Shown here in pieces: positions 8,018-16,440 of a stretch of 40,420 nucleotides of DNA. Position 1 is the first letter of the stretch, and each line of letters begins with the position of its first letter. The notes beneath the pieces were generated by a model that was given only the letters and a program-made list of their open reading frames with translations, was not told the origin of the DNA and searched no databases. Source of the stretch: Bacillus sp. AFS059628 (GTDB lineage Bacteria > Bacillota > Bacilli > Bacillales > Bacillaceae_G); NCBI RefSeq assembly GCF_002571225.1, contig NZ_NVEC01000031.1, forward strand, positions 1 to 40,420, in the 5' to 3' direction. The position numbers and the translations under genes are program-made.

Positions 8018-9034
8018 TTAACCGAATACGCGATAATATAATTGTTTCGCTTTCGATATATCATTTGTACCATGAATGAAAACACGACCATCTCGAAAAA
8101 TAACGACGCGGTAATCATCTAGTTGGCAAGATAGTAAATATGGATTCCGCTCTACTCTCCCTAGTTTTTTTAGTACTTTTTCTATATCATCAAAATCGTA
8201 CTTCCTATTTTCTACCGGCCTAATTTGAACTGTATTTCTTCCGCATAAAACAGCTACCTTCGTTTGGTTTTCGTATGATAAATAAGGATAAGTGCGATTC
8301 AAACCGCACGAAGGGCAATCGTCTGTTTTAATTTTCCCTAGTTTTATAAAATGGTTTTGATTACTCCATACATCAAACATGAAAAATGTTTTTCTAATTG
8401 CTGAAAAATCCTCTACTAAAATTTTGATTGCTTCCGCCACTTGATAGGCTGCAACGATTTGAACAGTCGGGCTAATAATTCCATCGGTATCACACGTCAC
8501 ACCTGTAACTGGAACATTCTTCAGCACACAATGTAAACACGGTGTCCCTTGCGGAATAATTGTATAACTCATACCGTACGATCCAACGCAAGAACCATAT
8601 ACCCACGGAATATTATGTTTTTGTGATAAATCATTGATTACAAATCGAATATCAAAATTATCTGTTGCATCAATTATTACATCTACATTTTTTAATAGCT
8701 CTTCCATATTTTCTGCAACTGCATCCATTACGAAAGCATGTATTTGTACTTCCGAATTAATTTGTTCTAGCCGGTTTTTAGCAGCAATTGCTTTCGGCAT
8801 TTTCTCTCTCGCATCTTGTTCAGAGTACAATTGTTGCCTCTGTAAATTACTCCATTCAACGTAGTCACGATCGATAATCGTCAACTTGCCAATACCTGCA
8901 CGTACGAAACATTCTGCACTCGCACTTCCTAATGCGCCTGCTCCTACAATTAATACATGTTTATTACGAATTTTTTCTTGTCCTTTACTCCCAATTGGTT
9001 TGAACAACTGTTGTCGTGAATACCGCTCATTCAT
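8018..9034 (-). CDS. moeB: MoeB/ThiF-family adenylyltransferase
   Basis: This 338-residue E1-like enzyme adenylates the MoaD C-terminus. It has the nucleotide-binding GAGALGSASAE (about residues 31-41), DRDYVEWSNLQRQ, two zinc-ligand pairs (CLHC and CPSC), and GVTCDTDG at the expected catalytic-cysteine position. The 90-residue C-terminal extension is not a recognisable rhodanese: it lacks the CRxG-type active loop. ThiF and MoeB cannot be separated by motif, but the neighbouring moeA, moaE and moaD favour MoeB. The ATG start has GAGGAAGGG upstream. Confidence 0.88.
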   Translation of the reverse strand: MNERYSRQQLFKPIGSKGQEKIRNKHVLIVGAGALGSASAECFVRAGIGKLTIIDRDYVEWSNLQRQQLYSEQDAREKMPKAIAAKNRLEQINSEVQIHAFVMDAVAENMEELLKNVDVIIDATDNFDIRFVINDLSQKHNIPWVYGSCVGSYGMSYTIIPQGTPCLHCVLKNVPVTGVTCDTDGIISPTVQIVAAYQVAEAIKILVEDFSAIRKTFFMFDVWSNQNHFIKLGKIKTDDCPSCGLNRTYPYLSYENQTKVAVLCGRNTVQIRPVENRKYDFDDIEKVLKKLGRVERNPYLLSCQLDDYRVVIFRDGRVFIHGTNDISKAKQLYYRVFG

Positions 9035-9058
9035 TACATACCCTTCCTCTCACGAACT

Positions 9059-9838
9059 CTATTTCATATTAGAATGTTGTTTTTGATAACAAGCAAAGTA
9101 AGCAAATCCAACAAATCCAGCTCCTCCAATTACATTTCCAATAAAGACAGGAACAAAATTTCTAGCAAGGTCCATCCATGTCAGATGACCTGCAAAAATA
9201 ACTGCCGAGATGACAAACATATTTGCTACTACTTGCTGAAATCCAATCACTACAAATGCCATGATCGGGATCCAAATTCCGATTATTTTTCCGATAAAAT
9301 CACTCGTCCCATAAGCGAGCCAAAGCGCCAAACAAACGAGCCAATTACAACCAATTGCTAAAATTAAAGTTCTTCCAAACGATTCATGTAATTTCCCTTC
9401 TGCTATCGCTACCGTTTTATTTAAATAATCTCCCTCTGTTAATCCACCAAGATGACCGAAACAATACGCAACAAAAATAGCTCCCACAAAATTCATGAAA
9501 GTAATCCAAATCCAGTTATTTAGTACACTTACCAATGTAATTTTCTTTGCATATAGTGCCATAGACAGTGACATCATATTTCCAGTAATTAATTCTCCTC
9601 CTGCTAATACGACGAGCATTAATCCAACAGGAAAAACCGCTCCTCCTAAAACATTGACTAAACTACCCCAGCGTTCAGGTAAATTACCTAAAACGCGAAT
9701 GTTAAGTAAAAAACCAAGCGAAATAAACGCTCCTCCTAAAAAACCGAGAATAAGCATTGCTGGCAACGTCTGACTTACTTTTTGAATACCGGCCTCAATT
9801 ACGAGTTCAGCAATTTGTTCCGGTTTATGAAATGCCAT
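9059..9838 (-). CDS. formate/nitrite channel (FNT family)
   Basis: This 259-residue membrane protein has about six helices. Family features are LPAMLILGFLGGAFISLGFLL, FPVGLMLVVLAGGELITGNMM, NWIWITFMNFVGAI and IGNVIGGAGFV, typical of FocA/NirC pentameric channels. Its place between the formate dehydrogenase and Moco genes favours formate as the substrate, although nitrite cannot be excluded. The start is ATG 9836-9838 with GGAGG 8 bases upstream; the longer open frame runs into the leader. An intrinsic terminator (9861-9917) sits directly ahead of the ribosome site, so expression probably needs read-through or antitermination. Confidence 0.9.
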   Translation of the reverse strand: MAFHKPEQIAELVIEAGIQKVSQTLPAMLILGFLGGAFISLGFLLNIRVLGNLPERWGSLVNVLGGAVFPVGLMLVVLAGGELITGNMMSLSMALYAKKITLVSVLNNWIWITFMNFVGAIFVAYCFGHLGGLTEGDYLNKTVAIAEGKLHESFGRTLILAIGCNWLVCLALWLAYGTSDFIGKIIGIWIPIMAFVVIGFQQVVANMFVISAVIFAGHLTWMDLARNFVPVFIGNVIGGAGFVGFAYFACYQKQHSNMK

Positions 9839-9860
9839 TACTAATTCCTCCATTTTCTCC

Positions 9861-9917
9861 AAATAAAAAAGCAGCTTCAAAAAACTCCTCAAAAAAAAAG
9901 GTTTTTGAATGCTGCTT
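9861..9917 (-). terminator. leader terminator (attenuator candidate) upstream of the formate channel gene
   Basis: On the minus strand AAGCAGC-ATTCAAAAA (from 9917 down to 9902) pairs with TTTTTTGAA-GCTGCTT (9884-9869) with one bulged base, and T-rich sequence follows. It ends about 10 bases before the GGAGG of the channel gene. It could simply end moaA transcription, but any promoter for the channel gene must lie upstream of it, because under 25 bases remain downstream. Confidence 0.75.
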
Positions 9918-9921
9918 AATT

Positions 9922-9944
9922 TCTCTGCACATCTTTTACAGAGA
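9922..9944 (-). promoter_or_regulatory. leader hairpin with AAGATGTGC motif, formate channel leader
   Basis: On the minus strand TCTCTG pairs with CAGAGA around an 11-base loop holding AAGATGTG. The 9-base AAGATGTGC (9927-9935) also occurs in the leader hairpin of the formate dehydrogenase gene (15880-15888). In both places it lies just upstream of an intrinsic terminator. A weak -10-like TATAGT at 9962-9967 could start this leader. Confidence 0.5.
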
Positions 9945-10038
9945 TATCAATCATCACTTTTACTATAAAATAGAAAATCTACAAACATTGCACATTTTCC
10001 ATTTTGTATATACTTCATCATAGTATCACTTTTACATA

Positions 10039-11055
10039 TCAGCCACCAATATGTGACATTTCAATTTTAGGTACTCTTTTCTTACTTGTATGACTTAAAC
10101 GTTCATCTGAATAACGATCTTCTCGGTTGTTCCATATATCACGTACGATATCTGTTATTTCCTCGTCTGTGTAACCAGATCGAAGTAATTCTCTCAAGTC
10201 ATTTCCTTTAGAAGCAAACAAACAAGTATATAATTTCCCTTCTGCAGAAATACGTGCTCTCGTACATGAGGAACAGAAGGAATCGGTTACTGATGAAATG
10301 ATACCTATTTCCTCTTCACTTCCAATATAACGATAGCGAGTTGCAACCTCACCTGCATAATTCGCTTCTATCCGTTCTAATGGCATAACTTGATGAATGG
10401 CATCTACTATTTCTTGTTTAGATACGACCTCTTTTAACTCCCAACCGTTATAATTTCCAACGTCCATATACTCAATAAATCGAAGAATATGTTTATTTTC
10501 CTTAAAGTATCGCGCCATCTGTAAGATGTCCTGTTCATTTTTCCCCTTTTGAACGACCATGTTTATTTTAATTTTCATACCAACTTCAGCTACAGCCTGT
10601 ATTCCTTCTAGTACCCTTTGTACCTTGCTTCTATTGCCGTTCAAATAGAAAAAACGCTCTTCTTCTAAAGAATCCAAACTAACTGTCACACGTGATAAAC
10701 CCGCCTTATATAAATCAGGAGCAAACTTTTTCAGTAACGATCCATTGGTTGTTAAGCCGATATCCTCCACACCATCCACTTTATTAAGGCGCTCAATAAG
10801 CTGCGGAAGACCTCTTCGCAGTAACGGTTCTCCGCCCGTAATTCGTAACTTTCTTACACCTAAAGAAACAAAAATACGTGTTATCCTTTCAATCTCATCA
10901 AAAGATAAAATTTTATCATTAGACAAAAACGAATAATCAGGACCAAATATTTCTTCCGGCATACAATAACGGCAGCGAAAATTACAGCGATCAGTAACAG
11001 AAATACGTAAATCCTTTAAAGGACGTTGTAGTTTGTCTAATGTGACAGATTTCAT
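10039..11055 (-). CDS. moaA: GTP 3',8-cyclase MoaA
   Basis: This 338-residue radical-SAM enzyme performs the first step of molybdenum cofactor synthesis, converting GTP to 3',8-cyclo-GTP (MoaC then forms cPMP). The radical-SAM cysteines are C24, C28 and C31 ([14 protein letters not shown]), followed by [12 protein letters not shown]. The second cluster shows as [21 protein letters not shown], and the C-terminus ends in the expected Gly-Gly. The ATG start lies 20 bases after the fdhD stop. MoaC is not encoded here. Confidence 0.95.
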   Translation of the reverse strand: MKSVTLDKLQRPLKDLRISVTDRCNFRCRYCMPEEIFGPDYSFLSNDKILSFDEIERITRIFVSLGVRKLRITGGEPLLRRGLPQLIERLNKVDGVEDIGLTTNGSLLKKFAPDLYKAGLSRVTVSLDSLEEERFFYLNGNRSKVQRVLEGIQAVAEVGMKIKINMVVQKGKNEQDILQMARYFKENKHILRFIEYMDVGNYNGWELKEVVSKQEIVDAIHQVMPLERIEANYAGEVATRYRYIGSEEEIGIISSVTDSFCSSCTRARISAEGKLYTCLFASKGNDLRELLRSGYTDEEITDIVRDIWNNREDRYSDERLSHTSKKRVPKIEMSHIGG

Positions 11056-11075
11056 ATTTATTGCCTCGCTTTTAC

Positions 11076-11873
11076 TTATTTTATATTTAAAACACGCTCT
11101 GGATGCGTATATACGTTTAAGGATTGATTCCGAATAAATCCTATCGTAGTAATACCTAATTCTTCTGCTAGCTGCAAAGCCAACTCAGTTGGAGCTGATT
11201 TTGAAAGTATAATTTCACAACCAATCTTTGCAACTTTCAATAATATCTCCGAAGAAATACGACCACTAAAAACAATGATCTTATCGCTTATAGAAATATT
11301 ATTTTTTAAGCAATAACCGTAAATTTTATCTAACGCATTATGTCTACCGATATCCATTCGGCTTAAAATAACGCCATTCACATCACACAAAGATGCATTA
11401 TGAACGCCACCTGTATGACGAAATGTCTCTGCAGATTGCTGCATTTCTTTCATTAATCGAAAACAGTCTTCTGCAGCAACCTGTACATGAACACCATTCA
11501 TTTTCTTTGCACTTAGTGCATCATTTGCAAAAACAAACCCTTGTCTACTCATGCCACAGCATGAAGTAATATAACGTTTATTTTGCATTTGTTCGTAATA
11601 TGGATTCAATTTTGCCGTCGTGACATGTACAAATCCTTCTTTCTCTTGTACCCATATATCATCGATATCTTCATACTTCCGAATGATTCCTTCAGATGCT
11701 AAAAAGCCTATTACCATATCTTCTATATATTCTGGAGTACTAACCATTGTAACAAACTCCTGTCCGTTCATTTTAATCGTGACTGGAAACTCTGTTACAA
11801 TGCTGTCCTCTATATGTTTAAATGCCCCTTGTTCATAACGAAAGATTTCTCTTTCTACCTGTATCGGTTTCAC
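11076..11873 (-). CDS. fdhD: formate dehydrogenase sulfurtransferase FdhD
   Basis: This 265-residue accessory protein delivers sulfur from a cysteine desulfurase to the Mo-bisMGD of formate dehydrogenase, which is needed for activity. Family motifs include [14 protein letters not shown], the cysteine segment [11 protein letters not shown] (C105 and C106), [11 protein letters not shown] and [12 protein letters not shown]. The cysteines are adjacent rather than in the CxxC known from E. coli FdhD. The start is GTG with AGAAGGAT 7 bases upstream. It follows the DUF2294 gene by 16 bases and precedes moaA by 20, so co-transcription is clear. Confidence 0.93.
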   Translation of the reverse strand: MKPIQVEREIFRYEQGAFKHIEDSIVTEFPVTIKMNGQEFVTMVSTPEYIEDMVIGFLASEGIIRKYEDIDDIWVQEKEGFVHVTTAKLNPYYEQMQNKRYITSCCGMSRQGFVFANDALSAKKMNGVHVQVAAEDCFRLMKEMQQSAETFRHTGGVHNASLCDVNGVILSRMDIGRHNALDKIYGYCLKNNISISDKIIVFSGRISSEILLKVAKIGCEIILSKSAPTELALQLAEELGITTIGFIRNQSLNVYTHPERVLNIK

Positions 11874-11889
11874 GATCAGTATCCTTCTC

Positions 11890-12234
11890 TCACGTTATAT
11901 TTTTATCAAAAACAAATACCGAAACTGCAATATCTTCTTCTACTTTCATATCTGAAAACAAATTCACTAATTTCGCTCCAACAAGTTCCTCCAAATGTTC
12001 ACGGGAATTCGCAGCATACACTTCTTGAATCATTTTCGTTCTAGCCATATGAACCATTTCCGCACCGTCCATCGTACTTGAAATAAATTTTTCAGTAGGT
12101 GTTAAGTTTCCATAAAGAGTCGCTATAGCCATATTTTCCGCAAAAACAGTATGAATTCGTTCTGGTCCTTTTCCGAAAAGTTCCTTTCGAAGTTTTCGTA
12201 TCATATCATTAAATTCATGTACTTTTTTTGACAT
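11890..12234 (-). CDS. DUF2294-family protein
   Basis: This 114-residue soluble protein has the pattern RKLRKELFGKGPERIHTVFAEN, LTPTEKFISSTMDGAEMVHMAR and LEELVGAKLVNLFSDM, matching the DUF2294 family, whose function is unknown to me. The ATG start has GGGAGG 9 bases upstream. It sits between yjgD and fdhD in the cluster, so a link to formate metabolism or molybdoenzyme assembly is plausible, but only by position. Confidence 0.8.
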   Translation of the reverse strand: MSKKVHEFNDMIRKLRKELFGKGPERIHTVFAENMAIATLYGNLTPTEKFISSTMDGAEMVHMARTKMIQEVYAANSREHLEELVGAKLVNLFSDMKVEEDIAVSVFVFDKNIT

Positions 12235-12250
12235 ACAATTATACCTCCCA

Positions 12251-12328
12251 AAAGCCTCATTTTACTTTATTATATATTTTACCAAAATGAGCCTTCCGCC
12301 CAAACTATTTCGTACAAATATTCGGGCG
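12251..12328 (-). other. two intergenic stem-loops between yjgD and the DUF2294 gene
   Basis: At 12297-12328 CGCCCGAA and TTTGGGCG close a second short stem (TATTT/AAATA). At 12251-12295 CTCATTTT pairs with AAAATGAG across an AT-rich loop, next to the DUF2294 ribosome site. Neither is followed by a clear T-run, so they may be processing or stability elements rather than terminators. Confidence 0.4.
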
Positions 12329-12350
12329 AAAAGAATTCACTTCATGAAGG

Positions 12351-12833
12351 TTATTCGTCTTTTAACCCTTTCCCCATACCTTTTAAGAAATGAAGCCCAA
12401 ACCCGATAGCACGGTTAATGTCTGGGTCTTTTAATACTTTCATAAGATCGAATACCCCTACTTTTTTATTACTCTCTAGATGTTCATTACCTTCTTCTAG
12501 CCCGACTAATAAACTACCTATAAGCTTTTTCGTAAGTTCTGGGTCAAGTTCAGTTAACGCACCTGCAGCGCCCATCATATTATTAATTAAATTTGTAACA
12601 GGCTCACGAGTTACTTGACCTAGAACAATTTTCGCAATTGGTTCTTTCGCTTTTAGCATTGAATTTGCAGCTTCTAGCATTCCAATGTCATTTAATTCCC
12701 CTACTATATTAAACATCTGATTTAGAGCTTCTTCATTATTAGTTAGAAGCTCTTTTAAATCATCTAACTTTTGCTGTTTTATTTCTTCCTCAGTTAATTC
12801 TTGTTTTTGAATCATTTTTATAGGTGCAGCCAT
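12351..12833 (-). CDS. yjgD: YjgD-like DUF1641 protein
   Basis: This 160-residue, acidic, helical protein has ELNDIGMLEAANSMLKAKEP, PVTNLINNMMGAAGALTELD and the C-terminal KDPDINRAIGFGLHFLKGMGKGL, typical of DUF1641. In B. subtilis yjgD lies directly downstream of the formate dehydrogenase gene yjgC, exactly as here with a 12-base gap. It probably serves the dehydrogenase as a subunit or partner, but this is not shown in the sequence. The ATG start has AGGAGGAG upstream. Confidence 0.9.
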   Translation of the reverse strand: MAAPIKMIQKQELTEEEIKQQKLDDLKELLTNNEEALNQMFNIVGELNDIGMLEAANSMLKAKEPIAKIVLGQVTREPVTNLINNMMGAAGALTELDPELTKKLIGSLLVGLEEGNEHLESNKKVGVFDLMKVLKDPDINRAIGFGLHFLKGMGKGLKDE

Positions 12834-12845
12834 AGTTTTCTCCTC

Positions 12846-15785
12846 CTACTTATCCGTTAAATGCACATACCCTGGACGTGCCCACTTACGATGTACCTCA
12901 ATTCCAGCTTGAGGATGACGTTTTTTATTACGTGGGTTCGCTTTTGGCATCGGATTTTCGCCATCAACTTCTAATACTTCCATACGTACTTTCGTTTGTT
13001 TATACGCAGGTGTATTCGTACGTACATCCACAGCAGGACCTGTTAAGAAATTAATTGCCGTTTCGTTATCTGTAGAGTTCATCGGTAAATATAACTCATT
13101 CGCTTTTACACGATCTGTAACGAGTGCACGTAATTTCAATGCTCCAAAAGGAGAGACAAGACGAACTAACGAACCTGTTTTTACGCCACGTTCTTTTGCA
13201 AGGTCTGGAGAGATTTCAACGAAAACACCAGGTACTTTCGTTTGAATACCTGTTGATTTATTTGTCATATTCCCTTCATGGAAATGTTCAAGCATACGAC
13301 CGTTGTTAATGTGAAGGTCAAACTCAGCTGGAAATTCAGCTGGACGTACCCAGTCAGCAATCGCAAAACGAGCTTTTTTATCTGGGAAGTTAAATCCGTC
13401 TTGGAACAGAAGTGGTGTATTCGTTCCATCAAAACTTCCCCAATGGAAACTGTTCCATCCTTCAAGCACTTCATAGTTCGCTTGCGAGAACAATGGTGAT
13501 AAACTTGCCATCTCAGCAAAGATTTCACTTGGGTGGCTATAATTCCAGTTTGCACCTAGTTTATTCGCAACTTCCTGGACGATCCACCAGTCTGGTTTCG
13601 CATCTCCTAGCGTAGGAAGAACTTGATATAATCTTTGGACACGGCGCTCTGTATTTGTGAACGTACCTTCTTTCTCAAGAGATGGCGCTGCTGGTAATAC
13701 AACATCTGCATATTGAGCAGTTTTAGAAAGGAAAACATCTTGCACAACGAAGAAATCAAGGCTCGATAACACTTCATGTACATGATTTGCATTAGAATCT
13801 ACAAGAGCCATATCTTCTCCGACAAGATACATTGCTTTCATTTTTCCTTCGTCAATTGCGTGAAGCATTTCAATATTATTAAGACCTGGTTCACTATCAA
13901 TTTTCACTCCGTAAGCAGTTTCAAATTTCGCACGTTCCATCTCGTTCGTAACGTGCTGATATCCTGGAAGCCATCCTGGTAAAGTACCCATATCACAAGC
14001 ACCTTGTACGTTATTGTGACCTCGAAGTGGGTATGCACCTGCTCCTGGACGACGATAGTTCCCTGTTGCAAGAAGTAAGTTTGAAATTGCAGCGGAAGTA
14101 TCAGAACCACCTGTATTTTGCGTTACCCCCATACCCCAAAGGATACATGTACCATCTGCATCACGAATCATTTCAGCCATTTGAATAAGTGTTTCTTTTG
14201 AAATACCTGTTACTTCTTCTGCATATTCAAGTGTATATTCTTCTAGGCTTTCTTTGAAATCTTCAAAGAAGTTTACATTCTCATTAATAAATTCCTGATC
14301 ATGCCAGCCTTGATCAATCATATATTTCGTAACAGCCATTAACCATACTTGATCTGTTCCTTGTTTTGGACTAATAAAGACGTCTGAACGCTCTGCCATT
14401 TCTGTTTTACGAAGATCAGCGACAATTAATTTTTGTCCGTGTAATTTATGCGCACGTTTAATACGTGTAGCTAAAACAGGATGACCTTCTGTCGGATTAC
14501 AACCTACAATGATAACAAGACCAGATTGTGCGATGTCTTTAATCGTTCCAGCATCTCCGCCCATACCAATTGTACGGAATAATCCGTCTGTGGCTGGCGA
14601 TTGGCAATAACGTGAGCAGTTATCAATATTATTCGTTTCAAATACTTGTCGGGCTAATTTTTGAATCACATAATTGTCTTCATTTGTAATTTTAGATGAA
14701 GAAATAAAACCGATAGCATCGTTACCGTATTCTTCTTTAATCGATCCTAATTTACTTGCAACTACATGTAGTGCTTCTTCCCAAGTAGATTCAACAAACG
14801 TTCCATTTTTACGAATTAAAGGTTTCGTAATTCGTTCTTTAGAATTTACGAAATCCCAACCGAATTTTCCTTTTACACAAGTAGAAATTGCGTTAACTGG
14901 CGCATCAGAAGAAGGTTGTACTTTAAGGATTTTACGCCCTTTCGTCCACACTTCAAATGAACAACCTACACCGCAAAATGTACATACTGTTTTCGTTTTC
15001 TTCGTACGAGTATCACGCATAGCGGCTTCCACTTCTGATACCGCAAAAATACCGCTATATCCAGGCTCAACCTCTTTAATTAAATCTACCATCGGTTCAA
15101 GAATATCTGTTTTTAATCCTGTCATAAATCCAGCTTCACCGAGCATCGTTTTTTCCATTAAAGCGTTACAAGGGCAAATTGTTACACATTGACCACAGCT
15201 CACGCAGGAAGAGTCATTAATATTTACTCCTTCATCCCAAATAACTCGTGGGCGTTCCGCTTCCCAATCTATCGATAACGTTTCATTTACTTGTAAGTTT
15301 TGACACACCTCAACGCATTGACCGCATGCAATACATTGATTCGGGTCATAGCGATAAAACGGATGCGTCATATCAACTTCACTTACATCCACTTTCGGTT
15401 CATAAGGATATTTTTGATGTTCGATTTCCATTAATTCTGCTGTATTATGCAGTTTACAGTTCCCATTGTTGTTGTCACATACTGTACAGTATAGTAAATG
15501 ATTTTCTAATAACCGATCCATCGCTTCTGTTTGTGCTTCTTTTGCACGAGCAGAATTACGTTCAATATTCATACCTTCTGTCACTACTGCCGAACAAGAG
15601 CGCATTAACTTTCCGTTAACTTCTACAATACAAGTGTCACATGTTTGAATAGGATCTACTTCTGGCACGTAACAAATTTGCGGATGTTCAATCCCGTTCT
15701 CATTAATCACACCCAATATTGTTGAACCGGGCTCCGCTGTATACTTTTTTCCGTCAATTGTAATATGAACCATGTTGTTATTCAT
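12846..15785 (-). CDS. formate dehydrogenase alpha subunit (YjgC type, Mo-bisMGD)
   Basis: This 979-residue molybdoenzyme is predicted to oxidise formate to CO2. In order it has a 2Fe-2S domain (C38, C49, C52, C64), a His-Cys3 4Fe-4S site (H96, C100, C103, C110), a two-cluster ferredoxin domain (C151, C154, C157, C161 and C194, C197, C200, C204), and the molybdopterin part with a 4Fe-4S site (C268, C271, C275, C303). Cys394 in NCSRYCQSPA replaces selenocysteine as Mo ligand. It has no signal peptide, so it is cytosolic. The start is ATG 15783-15785 behind AAGGGGGAAA; the 53 extra upstream codons lie in the leader. It heads the cluster. Confidence 0.95.
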   Translation of the reverse strand: MNNNMVHITIDGKKYTAEPGSTILGVINENGIEHPQICYVPEVDPIQTCDTCIVEVNGKLMRSCSAVVTEGMNIERNSARAKEAQTEAMDRLLENHLLYCTVCDNNNGNCKLHNTAELMEIEHQKYPYEPKVDVSEVDMTHPFYRYDPNQCIACGQCVEVCQNLQVNETLSIDWEAERPRVIWDEGVNINDSSCVSCGQCVTICPCNALMEKTMLGEAGFMTGLKTDILEPMVDLIKEVEPGYSGIFAVSEVEAAMRDTRTKKTKTVCTFCGVGCSFEVWTKGRKILKVQPSSDAPVNAISTCVKGKFGWDFVNSKERITKPLIRKNGTFVESTWEEALHVVASKLGSIKEEYGNDAIGFISSSKITNEDNYVIQKLARQVFETNNIDNCSRYCQSPATDGLFRTIGMGGDAGTIKDIAQSGLVIIVGCNPTEGHPVLATRIKRAHKLHGQKLIVADLRKTEMAERSDVFISPKQGTDQVWLMAVTKYMIDQGWHDQEFINENVNFFEDFKESLEEYTLEYAEEVTGISKETLIQMAEMIRDADGTCILWGMGVTQNTGGSDTSAAISNLLLATGNYRRPGAGAYPLRGHNNVQGACDMGTLPGWLPGYQHVTNEMERAKFETAYGVKIDSEPGLNNIEMLHAIDEGKMKAMYLVGEDMALVDSNANHVHEVLSSLDFFVVQDVFLSKTAQYADVVLPAAPSLEKEGTFTNTERRVQRLYQVLPTLGDAKPDWWIVQEVANKLGANWNYSHPSEIFAEMASLSPLFSQANYEVLEGWNSFHWGSFDGTNTPLLFQDGFNFPDKKARFAIADWVRPAEFPAEFDLHINNGRMLEHFHEGNMTNKSTGIQTKVPGVFVEISPDLAKERGVKTGSLVRLVSPFGALKLRALVTDRVKANELYLPMNSTDNETAINFLTGPAVDVRTNTPAYKQTKVRMEVLEVDGENPMPKANPRNKKRHPQAGIEVHRKWARPGYVHLTDK

Positions 15786-15806
15786 GGTCTTTCCCCCTTT
15801 TTGAGA

Positions 15807-15870
15807 ATAAAAAAACTCCACCACGAAAATATACGCACCACATTTCGGCACGTTATTATCATGGTGGAGT
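15807..15870 (-). terminator. leader terminator (attenuator candidate) of the formate dehydrogenase gene
   Basis: On the minus strand ACTCCACCA (15870-15862) pairs perfectly with TGGTGGAGT (15823-15815), followed by a run of seven T. It ends about 10 bases before the ribosome site and lies inside the transcript that starts near 15964. CACCA in the first arm could instead pair with TGGTG in the loop (near 15836-15842), giving a possible competing structure. Confidence 0.8.
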
Positions 15871-15876
15871 AGTTTA

Positions 15877-15893
15877 TTAGCACATCTTGCTAA
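15877..15893 (-). promoter_or_regulatory. leader hairpin with AAGATGTGC motif, formate dehydrogenase leader
   Basis: On the minus strand UUAGCA pairs with UGCUAA around AGAUG. The hairpin lies 6 bases upstream of the terminator stem and carries AAGATGTGC (15880-15888), shared with the formate-channel leader. The shape recalls hairpins bound by antiterminator proteins, but the loop does not fit the ANTAR hexaloop rule. Confidence 0.5.
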
Positions 15894-15957
15894 AATACCA
15901 ATCCATTTATTCATAAATAAAACGATAGATTCATAACAGGTCATATCACGATTCCAT

Positions 15958-15999
15958 CTTTAACACTATAATTATAGCGTTAAAGTTAAAAATATACAA
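15958..15999 (-). promoter_or_regulatory. formate dehydrogenase promoter overlapped by a palindromic operator
   Basis: On the minus strand there is TTGTAT (15999-15994), a 17-base spacer, and TATAAT (15976-15971). This is a good sigma-A promoter, with the start expected near 15964. The -10 box is the centre of a 28-bp palindrome (15958-15985) with arms CTTTAACACTATAA and TTATAGCGTTAAAG, of which 13 of 14 pairs match. A bound repressor would block RNA polymerase. The regulator is unknown. Confidence 0.75.
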
Positions 16000-16026
16000 T
16001 ATAAAATTTAAACTACGCATATGTCC

Positions 16027-16056
16027 GCATGGAACCATCCATAATAACCCATATAA
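16027..16056 (+). promoter_or_regulatory. possible forespore (sigma-G-like) promoter
   Basis: GCATG (16027-16031), an 18-base spacer and CATATAA (16050-16056) precede the GerA-fragment gene. This is close to the sigma-G pattern, with one -10 mismatch. A TATAAT at 16052-16057 overlaps it, so a sigma-A reading is also possible. Confidence 0.3.
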
Positions 16057-16081
16057 TACATAGCAAGGAGTAAGCGAACAA

Positions 16082-16438
16082 ATGGGGTCTTTTAATAAAT
16101 GGATACGTGGTGAAAAATCTTTTTCTGCACAAGAGCAAGCTGATCACCTATTAAATAAATCTATCTCTTCTTCTCTTTTCCTTAATCTAAAGCACTTGTC
16201 CAAGCTGTTTAGTGGTATTCCAGAATTAATTACACGAACCTTTCCGTTAAAAAACGGAAAAGAAGCTGCCCTTATATATATGGAAGGACTTGTAGACAAA
16301 ACCGTTATTAACATTGATATTCTTCGCCCACTCCTATTTAAAGAGTGGAATGAAGATAATTGGCCGAGTGCCTTTTCAAAAGCTAACGTGAAAGTAACTC
16401 CTACTATTAAAATTTTAGAAAACGGGATTATTAAATAG
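16082..16438 (+). CDS. stand-alone N-terminal domain of a GerA-type germinant receptor subunit
   Basis: This 118-residue protein resembles only the start of GerAA/GerKA/GerLA-type proteins: LNLKHLSKLFSGIPELITRTF, AALIYMEGLVDKTVINIDIL and a following PLLF. Full family members are about 480-500 residues, with a second soluble subdomain and about five membrane helices. All of that is missing here. The ATG start has AAGGAG 10 bases upstream, and a strong terminator follows the stop at once, so the gene looks complete as it stands rather than freshly broken. It may be a degenerate remnant or a functional soluble decoy or regulator. Confidence 0.7.
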   Translation: MGSFNKWIRGEKSFSAQEQADHLLNKSISSSLFLNLKHLSKLFSGIPELITRTFPLKNGKEAALIYMEGLVDKTVINIDILRPLLFKEWNEDNWPSAFSKANVKVTPTIKILENGIIK

Positions 16439-16440
16439 TA

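Noticed and set aside
8018-8300. Rhodanese domain at the MoeB C-terminus
   Set aside because: The 90-residue extension has no rhodanese active-site loop, and its single cysteines are not in a matching context.
9968-10038. FNR-type binding site upstream of the formate channel
   Set aside because: No convincing TGTGA-N6-TCACA palindrome is present; only the weak TATAGT and a loose CTAT/ATAG repeat are seen.
13265-13555. Overlapping frames inside the formate dehydrogenase gene
   Set aside because: They lie within conserved molybdopterin-domain sequence with no ribosome site and are explained as shadows of that gene.
15877-15893. Canonical ANTAR-type antiterminator hairpin in the formate dehydrogenase leader
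   Set aside because: The resemblance to AGCAA...GCU hairpins is real, but the loop is five or seven bases rather than six, no clear second hairpin was found, and no ANTAR protein gene is in the window.
15786-15960. Molybdenum-cofactor riboswitch
   Set aside because: I could not fit the sequence to the known Moco RNA pattern; only the hairpin and terminator are supported.
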